In this document: positions 7,477-16,032 of the stretch, one piece after another | Layout of the letters: every line of letters begins with the position of its first letter | How positions within the stretch are numbered: the first letter of the stretch is position 1 | Source of the DNA: an uncultured archaeon | GTDB taxonomy: Archaea > Halobacteriota > Methanosarcinia > Methanosarcinales > Methanoperedenaceae | DNA length: 43,727 nucleotides | NCBI GenBank assembly: GCA_902384525.1 | Contig: CABMCA010000104.1 | Span: 1 to 43,727 of the forward strand | Direction of reading: 5' to 3' | Notes under the pieces: generated by a model | What the model saw: the letters and a program-made list of their open reading frames with translations, nothing else | The model's database searches: none | What the model was told of the DNA's origin: nothing | Translations under genes and position numbers: made by a program

Positions 7477-8919
7477 ATGAAGCAGGTCACAACAGGAGTA
7501 AATGGTCTTGACAAAGTACTTAATGGAGGTTTCCTTAGGCCCTCAATTGTATTGATAGCAGGTACTGCAGGGACTGGAAAAACAACACTGGTAATGCAAT
7601 CAATCTTTAACTCTGCAAAAAATGACGAAATCTGCATGTACATAACTGCAATTTCCGAGCCCATTGCCATGATCAATAACTTCATGTCACAATTCTCTTT
7701 CTATAACATTTCACTTCTTGCAAAAGGTAATGTTAAGTATGTGCCTCTAGATATCGATATCATTCACAAGGGTTCTGAAGCGATCATTAAGGAAATGGAA
7801 CAGAATATTGAAATAATCAAGCCTGACAGGATCGTCATTGACCCTGTGAACGTATTTGCTTATGGATTGGATGGCGAATCACAGCGGCAGTTTTACTATG
7901 ATTTTTTTACCAGCATGAAAGGATGGAATTCCCTTGTCCTGTTAACCGGGGAATTTGCAGGGGAGGAGCTTATCAAGAGTACACTGAGTTATATGGTCGA
8001 TGGTATAATCCAGATCAGCAATGAGCCATTTTATGAAAAAAATATCAGATACCTGAATGTGCTCAAAATGAGGGGACAGGAAATCCAGGGGGGTAAACAT
8101 TCGTGCAAGATCAATAAAGATGGATTTATGGTATTCCCCAGAATACACCCGATAGCCAGGAAATCTGTTTTCAATGAACGAATATCAACCGGTGTAAAGG
8201 GACTGGATAAAATGACTGGTGGAGGCTTCATACGTGCTTCTTCAATATTGATCTCCGGCTCAAGTGGAACAGGGAAGACAATACTTGGAATACAATTCAT
8301 CATAGATGGCCTCTTAAAAAATGAACCTGGTATAATAGTTTCTTTTGAAGAAGACATGGAGCAGATCCGTGAAAATTCTAAAATGTTCAATTGGAACCTG
8401 GAGGAATTTGAAAATAAAAACTTACTGAAAATAATATCTCCTCTTGAATATGATGCATATGAACTGGCGCTCAAGATTGAAGAGACAATTGACACTATAA
8501 AAGCTAAACGTTTATTGTTGGATGGAACAGGAAGGCTACAAAGAATGTTACCCCAATATGCACAACTACCTGAATATATGGGGACGGTCAGTAGCATCTT
8601 AAAGAATAAGAATATAACGGCAGTCTATACGAATGAGACTTCAAACCTGACAGGAGCAACACAGATCACAGGGATGGGTATCTCCCCGTTTCTGGATACA
8701 GTTATACTGCTTCGGTATGTAGAGATAAAAAGCGAGATGCGAAAAGCCATATCAGTACTTAAGATGAAGGGAAGCGACCATGATAAGGAGATAAGGGAAA
8801 TCGTCATCACTAAAAATGGAGCTGAAATCAAGCTGCCTTTCAGTGAATACTCAGGTTTATTATCAGGCAATCCTATTAAGATTCCATCTCAGGCTTTTGT
8901 GGAAGCCTTTAAGAAATAA
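7477..8919 (+). CDS. Double-domain KaiC-like RecA-superfamily ATPase
   Basis: 480 residues with two KaiC modules. Module 1 (about 1-225) begins TTGVNGLDKVLNGG and has Walker A GTAGTGKT at 29-36 and a Walker B-like strand RIVIDPVNVFA. Module 2 (about 230-475) begins STGVKGLDKMTGGGF and has Walker A GSSGTGKT at about 260-267. Module 2 keeps the paired glutamates (SFEED) expected of an active KaiC ATPase, while module 1 has AISEP at this place, so only one Glu. It is a probable archaeal signalling ATPase, not a clock KaiC: no phosphorylation-site pattern was identified, and kaiA/kaiB were not seen. The start ATG 7477 is the only one that opens this frame. Neighbours suggest a role with the roadblock protein and the two-component pair. 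Confidence 0.9.
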   Translation: MKQVTTGVNGLDKVLNGGFLRPSIVLIAGTAGTGKTTLVMQSIFNSAKNDEICMYITAISEPIAMINNFMSQFSFYNISLLAKGNVKYVPLDIDIIHKGSEAIIKEMEQNIEIIKPDRIVIDPVNVFAYGLDGESQRQFYYDFFTSMKGWNSLVLLTGEFAGEELIKSTLSYMVDGIIQISNEPFYEKNIRYLNVLKMRGQEIQGGKHSCKINKDGFMVFPRIHPIARKSVFNERISTGVKGLDKMTGGGFIRASSILISGSSGTGKTILGIQFIIDGLLKNEPGIIVSFEEDMEQIRENSKMFNWNLEEFENKNLLKIISPLEYDAYELALKIEETIDTIKAKRLLLDGTGRLQRMLPQYAQLPEYMGTVSSILKNKNITAVYTNETSNLTGATQITGMGISPFLDTVILLRYVEIKSEMRKAISVLKMKGSDHDKEIREIVITKNGAEIKLPFSEYSGLLSGNPIKIPSQAFVEAFKK

Positions 8920-8923
8920 CCTT

Positions 8924-9205
8924 ATGATTGAAACATCACTTGAGCAAATCATTAAAATTTATTCATGGATAATTGCGAGTTTTATCATGATTTTCATAGC
9001 TGCAATAGCCATGTTTTATCAAAAGAAATTTGGAGTGAAGACTTTTTATTATTTTTATTTTGTTCCGATAATTTTCCTTTTTGCTGTAGTCATTAATTTG
9101 TATTCATTTAATACCTTTGAAAGTGAATTTGTGGAATTTATCGGGGTATTTATCTCTTTCATTGCTACTTATTACCTTTACAGAATAATGGTGAGGGTAA
9201 AATGA
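8924..9205 (+). CDS. Small membrane protein of the signalling operon
   Basis: 93 residues from ATG 8924, four bases after the KaiC-like stop. The frame extends upstream, but only by overlapping the KaiC gene. There are three hydrophobic segments (WIIASFIMIFIAAIAMF, YYFYFVPIIFLFAVVINLY, FIGVFISFIATYYLY) and a short basic tail. No domain is recognised. Its stop overlaps the next start by 4 nt (ATGA), so the two small membrane proteins are translationally coupled and may form one complex. Confidence 0.8.
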   Translation: MIETSLEQIIKIYSWIIASFIMIFIAAIAMFYQKKFGVKTFYYFYFVPIIFLFAVVINLYSFNTFESEFVEFIGVFISFIATYYLYRIMVRVK

Positions 9206-9501
9206 CAGACTATTTTGACATTCTTGATGTCGCAGCTTTTCTTTTATTCGCTTTTATACTATATTTTCTGAGCGTCATAAGCAAACGATTGGGCAATGTC
9301 ATGGGACTGAAAAAGTATTATTATCTTTATTATCTTGCAATATTTTTCTCATTATTTGCTTCTATCATAACGATATTATCTATAAGAATGCAATATACGG
9401 ATTTTTATGGATATGTCTTTTTTTCAATCGGACTTACTCTGGGTCTTATCGCATCAATAAGATACTGGGGCTGGTTAATTATAGAATTATTTAGAGGTTA
9501 A
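9202..9501 (+). CDS. Second small membrane protein of the signalling operon
   Basis: 99 residues with about three transmembrane segments (AAFLLFAFILYFLSVI, YYLYYLAIFFSLFASIITIL, YVFFSIGLTLGLIASI). It resembles its upstream neighbour in size and topology, so the pair may derive from one duplication, but the identity is too low to be sure by eye. It sits between the KaiC-like ATPase and the lipoprotein/kinase pair. It could serve as the membrane docking point for the cytoplasmic ATPase; this is inference from position only. Confidence 0.8.
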   Translation: MTDYFDILDVAAFLLFAFILYFLSVISKRLGNVMGLKKYYYLYYLAIFFSLFASIITILSIRMQYTDFYGYVFFSIGLTLGLIASIRYWGWLIIELFRG

Positions 9502-9506
9502 TCGTA

Positions 9507-10427
9507 ATGAAATATGTATCTGTAATATCTATAATATCTATAATCCTTATTTTATTAATATCAGGTTGTATTGATAAAACCGAAAAAATAGACCTTAATG
9601 TAATTCAGGAGCCTGAAACCATAAAGAATGATTCTTCAATTAATGTGGCGATCGCTTCGGTAGTTTCCCCAAAAGAATCATATGAATATTATAACGAAAT
9701 GATCCAATATATTTCCCGATCTGTGGGTGTTGATGTAAAAATAATACAGAGAAGAAGTTATCAGGAAATAAATGAACTTATTAAAAACAATGAAATTGAC
9801 TTTGCTTTTGTTTGTGGGGGGGCATACATTGATGGAAACTCGGAATTCGGGATGAAGATCCTTGTTGCGCCTGAAGTTAATGGAAATACAACATATCATT
9901 CATATATAATTGTCCATAACGATAGCAATTATACCAATTTGATCGACTTAAGAGGCAAGAAATTTGCATTTTCTGACCCGTTATCAAATTCAGGAAAACT
10001 TTATCCGACATACAGGCTTTTCCTTATTAATGAAACGCCAGACTCTTTCTTTGGAATTGACGGGCAGGGAAGAAATAATTGGTTTTATACATACAGTCAC
10101 GATAATTCCATAATTGCAGTAGCTGAGCAACTGGCAGAAGGAGCAGCCGTGGATAGCCTGGTTTATGAGTATATGAAAGAAACGCGCCCTGAAATAATAG
10201 CTAAAACGAGGATCATTGAAACATCACCATCTTTCGGTATCCCCCCGGTCGTTGTTTCAAGGGATATAAATCCTTTATTGGAGGAAAAACTCAGGAATGT
10301 TTTTTTGAATATGGATAAGGATGAAGAAGGAAAGAGAATACTTTCATTGGTCAAGGTTAACAGGTTCGTATATCTCGAAGATAATGCTTATGATTCGATC
10401 AGGAAAATGAGGAAACAAATAAAATGA
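9507..10427 (+). CDS. PhnD-like substrate-binding lipoprotein
   Basis: 306 residues with a lipoprotein signal; the lipobox LLISGC puts the lipidated Cys at residue 21. The mature part is a type-2 periplasmic binding fold of the phosphate/phosphonate (PhnD) type: NVAIASVVSPKESYEYYNEM, then a segment with EIDFAFVCGGAYIDG, LIDLRGKKFAFSDPLSNSGK, and AAVDSLVYEYMKETRPE. No permease or ATPase follows. Instead the sensor kinase start overlaps its stop by 4 nt, so it likely acts as an extracytoplasmic ligand receptor that signals to the kinase and not as a transporter part. The ligand is unknown. Confidence 0.88.
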   Translation: MKYVSVISIISIILILLISGCIDKTEKIDLNVIQEPETIKNDSSINVAIASVVSPKESYEYYNEMIQYISRSVGVDVKIIQRRSYQEINELIKNNEIDFAFVCGGAYIDGNSEFGMKILVAPEVNGNTTYHSYIIVHNDSNYTNLIDLRGKKFAFSDPLSNSGKLYPTYRLFLINETPDSFFGIDGQGRNNWFYTYSHDNSIIAVAEQLAEGAAVDSLVYEYMKETRPEIIAKTRIIETSPSFGIPPVVVSRDINPLLEEKLRNVFLNMDKDEEGKRILSLVKVNRFVYLEDNAYDSIRKMRKQIK

Positions 10428-13072
10428 GCAGCCTTCGCGGCCGGCTCATAATATCCATGCTGGCAATTATTTTTTTGATCGTTGCAGGTTCAAATTTTGT
10501 GATCCAGGATATACAAACTGGAATAATCGAAGGAGAGTTCAGGAATGAAGGTTTTTTATTGGCAAATAACCTTGCTTCGGAAATTTCAGATAATTTTCTT
10601 ATAAATGATTTTGTTGAGGTGAGTAAAACAGTAAATAATGCAAAGAACAGCTATCCTGAGATCGAATATATATTTGTGGCGGATTCGCAGGGAATTGTGC
10701 TTGTTCATACGTTTGAAAGCGGATTCCCAAAAGCCTTATTAGATTATGCCAAACCTGAAAATGCCAGTAAGGAAGAAATAATAGACACTAAAAAGGGAAT
10801 CATACATGAATTTGATGCACCGCTTTTTAAAAATATAGGATATGTACATATAGGATTATCAGAAAACAGGGTAAGAGCACAAATCCTTGATGCATCACGA
10901 AAAATCATGTTTTTGGCTATTTGCGCCGTGCTGCTTGGTGGAATTTTTGTCTATTTTATTGGAAAACGATTGACGGAGCCTATCATAAGACTTAATGAAG
11001 GGGCAAAAAGAATAAATAAAGGTATTCTTGACCAGAACATAGAAGTAGGTTCCAATGATGAAATGGGGGAACTTGCACGAACATTTAATGATATGTCTTC
11101 TACCCTTGATCAAAAGATCAAGGAACTTATCACCTCAAAAGAAAAAACCGAAAATGCAGAAAAATATCTGGAAACATTGTTCGACAGTATTGAAGATGGA
11201 ATTATTGTTATGAATATTAACCATGAGATCATTAAAATGAACAGCTCTTTCTTGAAAATGACGGGAATGAGTGAAAAGGAGGTTTTAGGAAAAACATGTC
11301 ATGAATTGATTTTCGAAACGTTACCTTCTCAAATGGAAGAGTGCCCGATCAATAGATTATTGCAAACGGGACAGCCGATACGATTCATGCAAGAGAGCAA
11401 ATTCAATTCCGGGACAAAAATCCTTGATATAAATTCATCGCTGTTCATCGATAAAAAGGGAAATCCAAATATTATAATGGTAATAAGGGATGTAACACAG
11501 CACAAAAGTCTTGAAAATGAAATATTGCTTCGAAATCGTGAACTTACGGTGTTAAATGAAATTTCAAAGAATATCAGTGAAGCATTTGATATTGATAGAA
11601 TAGTATCAAAATCACTTGAAAATATCCTGAAATTAACAAATATGGAATATGGAGATGCCTATCTGGTTGACGACAAAACCGGGAAATTTACCCTGATAAA
11701 TCATCAGGGTGAAAAATGCAATGATCCTTTTGAACCCAGGAAGGTAAATGAAGTACTGATCGTTGAAGGTAAGGAAAATAATTTACCGACAGAGGATGTT
11801 TATTATTCTTATGCAGTTATTCCACTTAAATCAAAAGATAAAGTTTTTGGGATAATTAAGATCACCAGCGAGAAAAATCATATTTTTTCAGGCAGGGAAA
11901 AAGAACTTTTCTCCGCTATAGGAAACCAGATCGGTGTGGCTATAGAGAATATAAGTTTCTATGATAATATAAAATATCTTAAAGAATTTAACGATGAGAT
12001 CCTGAATAATATAAATCTTGCGCTGCATGTTGTTGACAGGAATATGAGGATCCTTGCCGTAAATGATGAATTAATAAAACTTGGCAGGATTAAAAGAGAG
12101 GATGTCATAAATAAGAATCTTTACGATTTATTTCCATTCCTCAAGAAAAAACATGTCGATCAGGAATATGATCATGTTATTAAAACCGGAGAAATTTTTC
12201 AAAGTGAGGAAAAAATACAATATTATGATGAAATAATATATACAAGTACCAGCAAAATACCCATTAAGGACAAGAATGGATTTGTTGAAAAGATCATAAC
12301 TGTTATCAAGGATGTATCTGAAAAGAAAAAACTTGAAGAAGAACTTAAAGACTCTTATGAAGAACTTAAATTAACATATTCAAAACTCCAGGAACTGTAT
12401 AAAATCAAAGATAATTTTCTTTCAAGTATATCTCATGAACTTAGAACTCCACTCACATCTGTTATGGGATACACTGAATTAATGCTGGAAGAGGATTTGA
12501 CGCAAAAACAACGCCATAAAATTGAAATCATATTCCGGAATTCAAAACGATTATACAGGCTGATAAGGTCACTTCTTGATACCCAGATAATCGACTCAAG
12601 CGATCTCCAACTCACTAGAGAAAAGATAGTGATCAATGAACTTATCACAGGTGTAGTCGAAGATATGAAGAACATTGCAGTTAGTAAGAATATACCCATA
12701 ACCATTGATATCCCTGATTCCCTGATCTTTGAAGGAGATAACGAAAGATTAATAGAAGTATTTTCAAATATAGTGGAAAATGCCATTAAATTCACAATCG
12801 CAGGTGAGATAATTATAAAAGGAAAAATGGATAACGAAAAAATCCATATTGCGATCAGCGACACCGGGATTGGTATCCCTGAAGATAAGCTGAAAAAGAT
12901 ATTTGACAGGTTCTATCAGGTGGATTCATCAGACAAACGAAAATTCGGCGGTACTGGATTGGGTTTATGGATATCGAAGAAAATTATAGATGCGCATAAT
13001 GGCAGAATATGGGCGGAAAGTAAAAATAGAGGGAGTACCTTTCATATTTTATTGCCAAAACGGGTGAAATAA
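10424..13072 (+). CDS. Hybrid-sensor histidine kinase (sensor-HAMP-PAS-GAF-PAS-HisKA-HATPase)
   Basis: 882 residues. TM1 is at about 8-25, followed by an extracytoplasmic sensor of about 130 residues, TM2 (MFLAICAVLLGGIFVYFIG) near 162-180 and HAMP at about 183-240. PAS-1 (about 250-360) has cysteines TCHELIF...EECPI of the kind seen in redox- or metal-sensing PAS domains. GAF follows at about 375-530 and PAS-2 at about 535-645. HisKA has the phospho-acceptor H671 in SISHELRTPL. The HATPase has N box NIVENAIKF, G1 DTGIGIPEDK and G2 GGTGLGLWIS. All catalytic boxes are intact. It overlaps the upstream lipoprotein by 4 nt and the downstream response regulator by 1 nt (TAATG), so kinase and regulator are coupled. 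Confidence 0.95.
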   Translation: MSSLRGRLIISMLAIIFLIVAGSNFVIQDIQTGIIEGEFRNEGFLLANNLASEISDNFLINDFVEVSKTVNNAKNSYPEIEYIFVADSQGIVLVHTFESGFPKALLDYAKPENASKEEIIDTKKGIIHEFDAPLFKNIGYVHIGLSENRVRAQILDASRKIMFLAICAVLLGGIFVYFIGKRLTEPIIRLNEGAKRINKGILDQNIEVGSNDEMGELARTFNDMSSTLDQKIKELITSKEKTENAEKYLETLFDSIEDGIIVMNINHEIIKMNSSFLKMTGMSEKEVLGKTCHELIFETLPSQMEECPINRLLQTGQPIRFMQESKFNSGTKILDINSSLFIDKKGNPNIIMVIRDVTQHKSLENEILLRNRELTVLNEISKNISEAFDIDRIVSKSLENILKLTNMEYGDAYLVDDKTGKFTLINHQGEKCNDPFEPRKVNEVLIVEGKENNLPTEDVYYSYAVIPLKSKDKVFGIIKITSEKNHIFSGREKELFSAIGNQIGVAIENISFYDNIKYLKEFNDEILNNINLALHVVDRNMRILAVNDELIKLGRIKREDVINKNLYDLFPFLKKKHVDQEYDHVIKTGEIFQSEEKIQYYDEIIYTSTSKIPIKDKNGFVEKIITVIKDVSEKKKLEEELKDSYEELKLTYSKLQELYKIKDNFLSSISHELRTPLTSVMGYTELMLEEDLTQKQRHKIEIIFRNSKRLYRLIRSLLDTQIIDSSDLQLTREKIVINELITGVVEDMKNIAVSKNIPITIDIPDSLIFEGDNERLIEVFSNIVENAIKFTIAGEIIIKGKMDNEKIHIAISDTGIGIPEDKLKKIFDRFYQVDSSDKRKFGGTGLGLWISKKIIDAHNGRIWAESKNRGSTFHILLPKRVK

Positions 13073-13467
13073 TGAGCACAGATAATTCAACAAAAAAAGT
13101 TCTTGTAGTGGATGATGAACCTGATACGCTAGAACTTGTTAAGCTGGTACTTGAGAGCGGGGGTTTTGAAGCGATTCTTGCAAATAACGGAAAAGAAGCC
13201 CTGGCTCAAATAGCTACCGTACGGCCCGATCTGGTTCTTCTTGACATCATGATGCCGGACATGGATGGATGGGATGTTTTCAGGAAAATGAAAGAAAGAG
13301 ATCCAGTCATTCCCATCGCTATTTTGACAGCAAAAGCGCAGAATATCGATAAATTGCTTGGGCTGCATGTTTTAAAAGCTGACGATTATATAACTAAACC
13401 ATTCGGGAAAAATGAATTGATCAGCAAAGTGAAAAAATTGACAGAATTAACGGAAAAAGACAAATAA
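13072..13467 (+). CDS. Single-domain response regulator
   Basis: 131 residues, one receiver (REC) domain. The acidic pair is VVDDEPDT, the phosphorylation site D58 is in LLDIMMPDMDGWD, the switch Thr is in AILTAK, and the Lys is in YITKPFGKNEL. There is no output domain, so it acts by protein contact, with the KaiC-like ATPase or roadblock protein as natural candidates (inference). It starts on the last base of the kinase stop. Confidence 0.95.
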   Translation: MSTDNSTKKVLVVDDEPDTLELVKLVLESGGFEAILANNGKEALAQIATVRPDLVLLDIMMPDMDGWDVFRKMKERDPVIPIAILTAKAQNIDKLLGLHVLKADDYITKPFGKNELISKVKKLTELTEKDK

Positions 13468-13511
13468 TGACCATAAATTAAAATATTATTCAAAACAATG
13501 GAGAGAGTATC

Positions 13512-14111
13512 ATGCAAGTACAAAAAATTGTAATTCCCTTTTATACGCAGGAAAGATGGCAGAACTGGATAATACAGGTCAAAGGAAGCGGTTTTAAGAT
13601 CGATGACCAGCAAAAAGGAGAGATCTTTGTTAATATGGAAGATGATGTTGTCCTTGCATGCCTTAAAATTATTGCAAAATTTGATAAGAATTTGATCACA
13701 AAAGAAGATTCACTGGGACAGATACAGGAGATCAAGGAAATAGTCCTGAAACAGGTTGAGCCCATTTCAGAAGATATTGATATGATGATCGAATCCACTC
13801 AATTATCGCTAATGGGTGTTTTTGCTTCATGTGAATGTTACTTAGAGAAAGCGTTTGAAAAAACAAAATCTCTCAAGCCTTTGATCAAAAAAGCAATAGA
13901 AGCTGAGAAAGAAGAGAATATGGGAGCAGTCCTTGGAAATATTGCAGAGATCGGCGCAAATATACTTGCGGGAGGGAAAATAAAAGATAAGGACCTTGAG
14001 GATATTCCTGACGGGCTTGTGGCTGAATGGCTTGATGGGGTAGATTCACTCCGGGCAGCCATGATAGGGGATACAAGCTATCGTGACGATGAACCCGATG
14101 AAGGCAATTGA
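13512..14111 (+). CDS. DUF2150-like conserved archaeal protein
   Basis: 199 residues, soluble and acidic, with no signal peptide. It starts PFYTQERWQNWIIQVKGSGF and continues with mostly helical segments (CLKIIAKFDKNLITKE, SLMGVFASCECYLEKAFEK, GNIAEIGANILAGGKI). Length and layout fit the archaeal DUF2150 family of unknown function; I assign it by general resemblance. The ribosome site GGAGAG sits just upstream of ATG 13512. It is spaced 44 bp after the response regulator, and the next gene follows after 7 bp, so it may belong to the end of the signalling operon or to a new unit with rlmE. Confidence 0.65.
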   Translation: MQVQKIVIPFYTQERWQNWIIQVKGSGFKIDDQQKGEIFVNMEDDVVLACLKIIAKFDKNLITKEDSLGQIQEIKEIVLKQVEPISEDIDMMIESTQLSLMGVFASCECYLEKAFEKTKSLKPLIKKAIEAEKEENMGAVLGNIAEIGANILAGGKIKDKDLEDIPDGLVAEWLDGVDSLRAAMIGDTSYRDDEPDEGN

Positions 14112-14118
14112 AATTTAG

Positions 14119-15051
14119 ATGCTGATCCACAAGATCTTATGTCTTTCTGAAAATGAGAATGTCTGTTTTGTTGAAGAAAGCTTTGCTTCTTTAAAAAACA
14201 ATACGCTTACACTTGCGTATCTGGGAAATATCAGGAAAGACCCGGATGCCCTGGTATCAGGGATAAAAGATGAAAATGATAACATTATTGGCCTGGTTCT
14301 TATTAATCCCGAATCCGAAGAATCAGAATCGTTCCATGCAATTTTTACAAATATAATTTCATCAAGGCCGATCCCAAATAATAGCAGCATGATTTTTTCC
14401 GGAATTGTCAAAGATATGAAGCTGCAAAATTCGTATAATACAACGGTCCGGGAATTTAGTGAAGCTGTAAATGAATATTATTCCATCGAACTTGTTAACA
14501 GGCATTTATGTGAAAATTGCCATGTAAACAAAGAACCCTATAATATGGTTTATATTGAAAGCAGGAATGGCAGGTTAAAAGGAATCCTTGATAAGTCTAG
14601 ACTCGAGGGCAACATACTGGAAATATGCTGCGGGAACGGGATGTCCACTCTGCCGCTCCATAATATGGGATATGATCCTCTATCTATCGATTATGATAAA
14701 TGCCAGATATGCCAGGGGCTTGAACATGGTGTGCTTGATCCGAAGAGGACAATAGTTATTGATGCCACGAGGCTTTCAGAATTCTTCGATATAAATTCTT
14801 TTGATACAATAGTGGGCTTTATGCTTGGGACGATATATCCTTTCAATAAAAGTGTATGGGAAAAAATGATGGCTGAATCAGTGAAGCTTCTCAAATCCGA
14901 AGGAATGATCCTGTTGACTGTAAATAAGAAAGAAGAGATAGAGATATTGAAAAACGCACTTGAAATAAATGGGATCAGGGGACAATTAATTGATAATACC
15001 GATAGCAAAGGCATTTATGACCAGTGGGTATATGTAGGAACTAAAGAATAA
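14119..15051 (+). CDS. Class I methyltransferase-like protein with unknown N-terminal domain
   Basis: 310 residues. The C-terminal half (about 150-300) shows a SAM-binding Rossmann fold: LEICCGNGMSTLPLHNMG (glycine motif I), SIDYDKCQICQ (post-I acidic), FDTIVGFMLGTIYPFN, and a terminal strand pair GMILLTVNKK. The N-terminal 130 residues are a separate domain that I do not recognise (starting ILCLSENENVCFVEE). A CENCH string near residue 135 is not a haem site, because the protein has no export signal. The substrate is unknown. It lies between the DUF2150-like gene (7 bp) and rlmE (29 bp), so it is likely co-transcribed with both. Confidence 0.75.
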   Translation: MLIHKILCLSENENVCFVEESFASLKNNTLTLAYLGNIRKDPDALVSGIKDENDNIIGLVLINPESEESESFHAIFTNIISSRPIPNNSSMIFSGIVKDMKLQNSYNTTVREFSEAVNEYYSIELVNRHLCENCHVNKEPYNMVYIESRNGRLKGILDKSRLEGNILEICCGNGMSTLPLHNMGYDPLSIDYDKCQICQGLEHGVLDPKRTIVIDATRLSEFFDINSFDTIVGFMLGTIYPFNKSVWEKMMAESVKLLKSEGMILLTVNKKEEIEILKNALEINGIRGQLIDNTDSKGIYDQWVYVGTKE

Positions 15052-15080
15052 AATATTAATAGTAATAAAGGATTAATAAA

Positions 15081-15842
15081 ATGCCGCGAGACAGAAGGGA
15101 TTTTTTCTATAGAAAAGCAAAGGATGAAGGTTATCGCTCCCGCGCTGCTTTTAAACTTAAACAGATAAATGAAAAGTTTAAGATAATCAAAAAAGGAGAT
15201 ACTGTTGTTGATCTTGGCGCAGCGCCCGGAGGATGGCTCCAGGTTGCAAAAGAACTCTCCGGCGGAATAGTTGTAGGTGTGGATATTCTGGATATCGAGG
15301 AGATAGAAGGTGTGGATGTAATAAAAGGTGATATCCGCCTTGATAAAACCATTGAAAAGATAAGGGAGAAGATCAAGTCGGATAGGGCTGATGTTGTAAT
15401 TTGCGATGCTGCGCCTAACCTTTCAGGGAGCTGGAGTTATGACCATGCCCGTTCTATTGACCTTTCAACTTCAGCTCTTGAGTGCGCAAGAAAGATCCTA
15501 AAGAATGGAGGAAATTTTGCGGTTAAAGTCTTCCAGGGAGATATGTTCCCGGACTTTCTCAATAAGGTCCGGGGGATTTTTGGAAAGGTACAGGCTTTTT
15601 CTCCCGAAGCATCCAGGCAGCAGAGCGCTGAGATCTATATTATCGGGAAGGAATTATTGACAGACGCGGTCAGGATGAACGGGGAATATGCTGTAACGAT
15701 AGAGGACACAGGCGCAAGCGGGGACGGGATCGCAAAGATCAATGATTTCGTTGTTTTCGTAAAAGATGCAAAAAAGGGGGAGAAACTCAATATCCGGATC
15801 AGGTTCATCAAACCCAATTTTGCATTCGGGGATAGAATCTAA
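15081..15842 (+). CDS. rlmE: 23S rRNA 2'-O-methyltransferase RlmE (FtsJ) with TRAM domain
   Basis: 253 residues. The FtsJ domain (1-195) 2'-O-methylates a uridine in the 23S rRNA A-loop using SAM. Catalytic K-D-K-E elements are visible: Lys in RAAFKLKQI, motif I DLGAAPGGWLQVA, Asp in VVICDAAPNLSG, Lys in FAVKVFQGD and Glu in AEIYIIG. The last 55 residues (TIEDTGASGDGIAKIND..., FIKPNFAFG) are a TRAM RNA-binding domain, an arrangement typical of archaeal FtsJ. The start ATG 15081 is followed by the usual RRDFFYRKAKDEGYRSRAA. It is the last gene of the run; a 190-bp gap follows. Confidence 0.95.
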   Translation: MPRDRRDFFYRKAKDEGYRSRAAFKLKQINEKFKIIKKGDTVVDLGAAPGGWLQVAKELSGGIVVGVDILDIEEIEGVDVIKGDIRLDKTIEKIREKIKSDRADVVICDAAPNLSGSWSYDHARSIDLSTSALECARKILKNGGNFAVKVFQGDMFPDFLNKVRGIFGKVQAFSPEASRQQSAEIYIIGKELLTDAVRMNGEYAVTIEDTGASGDGIAKINDFVVFVKDAKKGEKLNIRIRFIKPNFAFGDRI

Positions 15843-16032
15843 TTACTGGAGTTCGTTTCAGTTCGTACGTGTTAGTTGTTAATTTTATTCATACCAGTAC
15901 GCAAAGAAAAAATCATATCAACAAATAATGTAACTGTCTCGTGAAATCATAAGGGTTATATGTTTGATAATCTAATTGTTAATACATTACATCATAGTTA
16001 TATCGATAAAGAAATCCGGCAGGAAAAAGAAA

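Noticed and set aside
8031-8597. 188-codon minus-strand frame under the KaiC-like gene
   Set aside because: Shadow frame; the plus strand codes a complete ATPase with two P-loops.
14512-14526. CENCH haem-like string in the methyltransferase-like protein
   Set aside because: The protein has no export signal and a cytoplasmic Rossmann fold; one isolated CxxCH is likely chance or a metal site.
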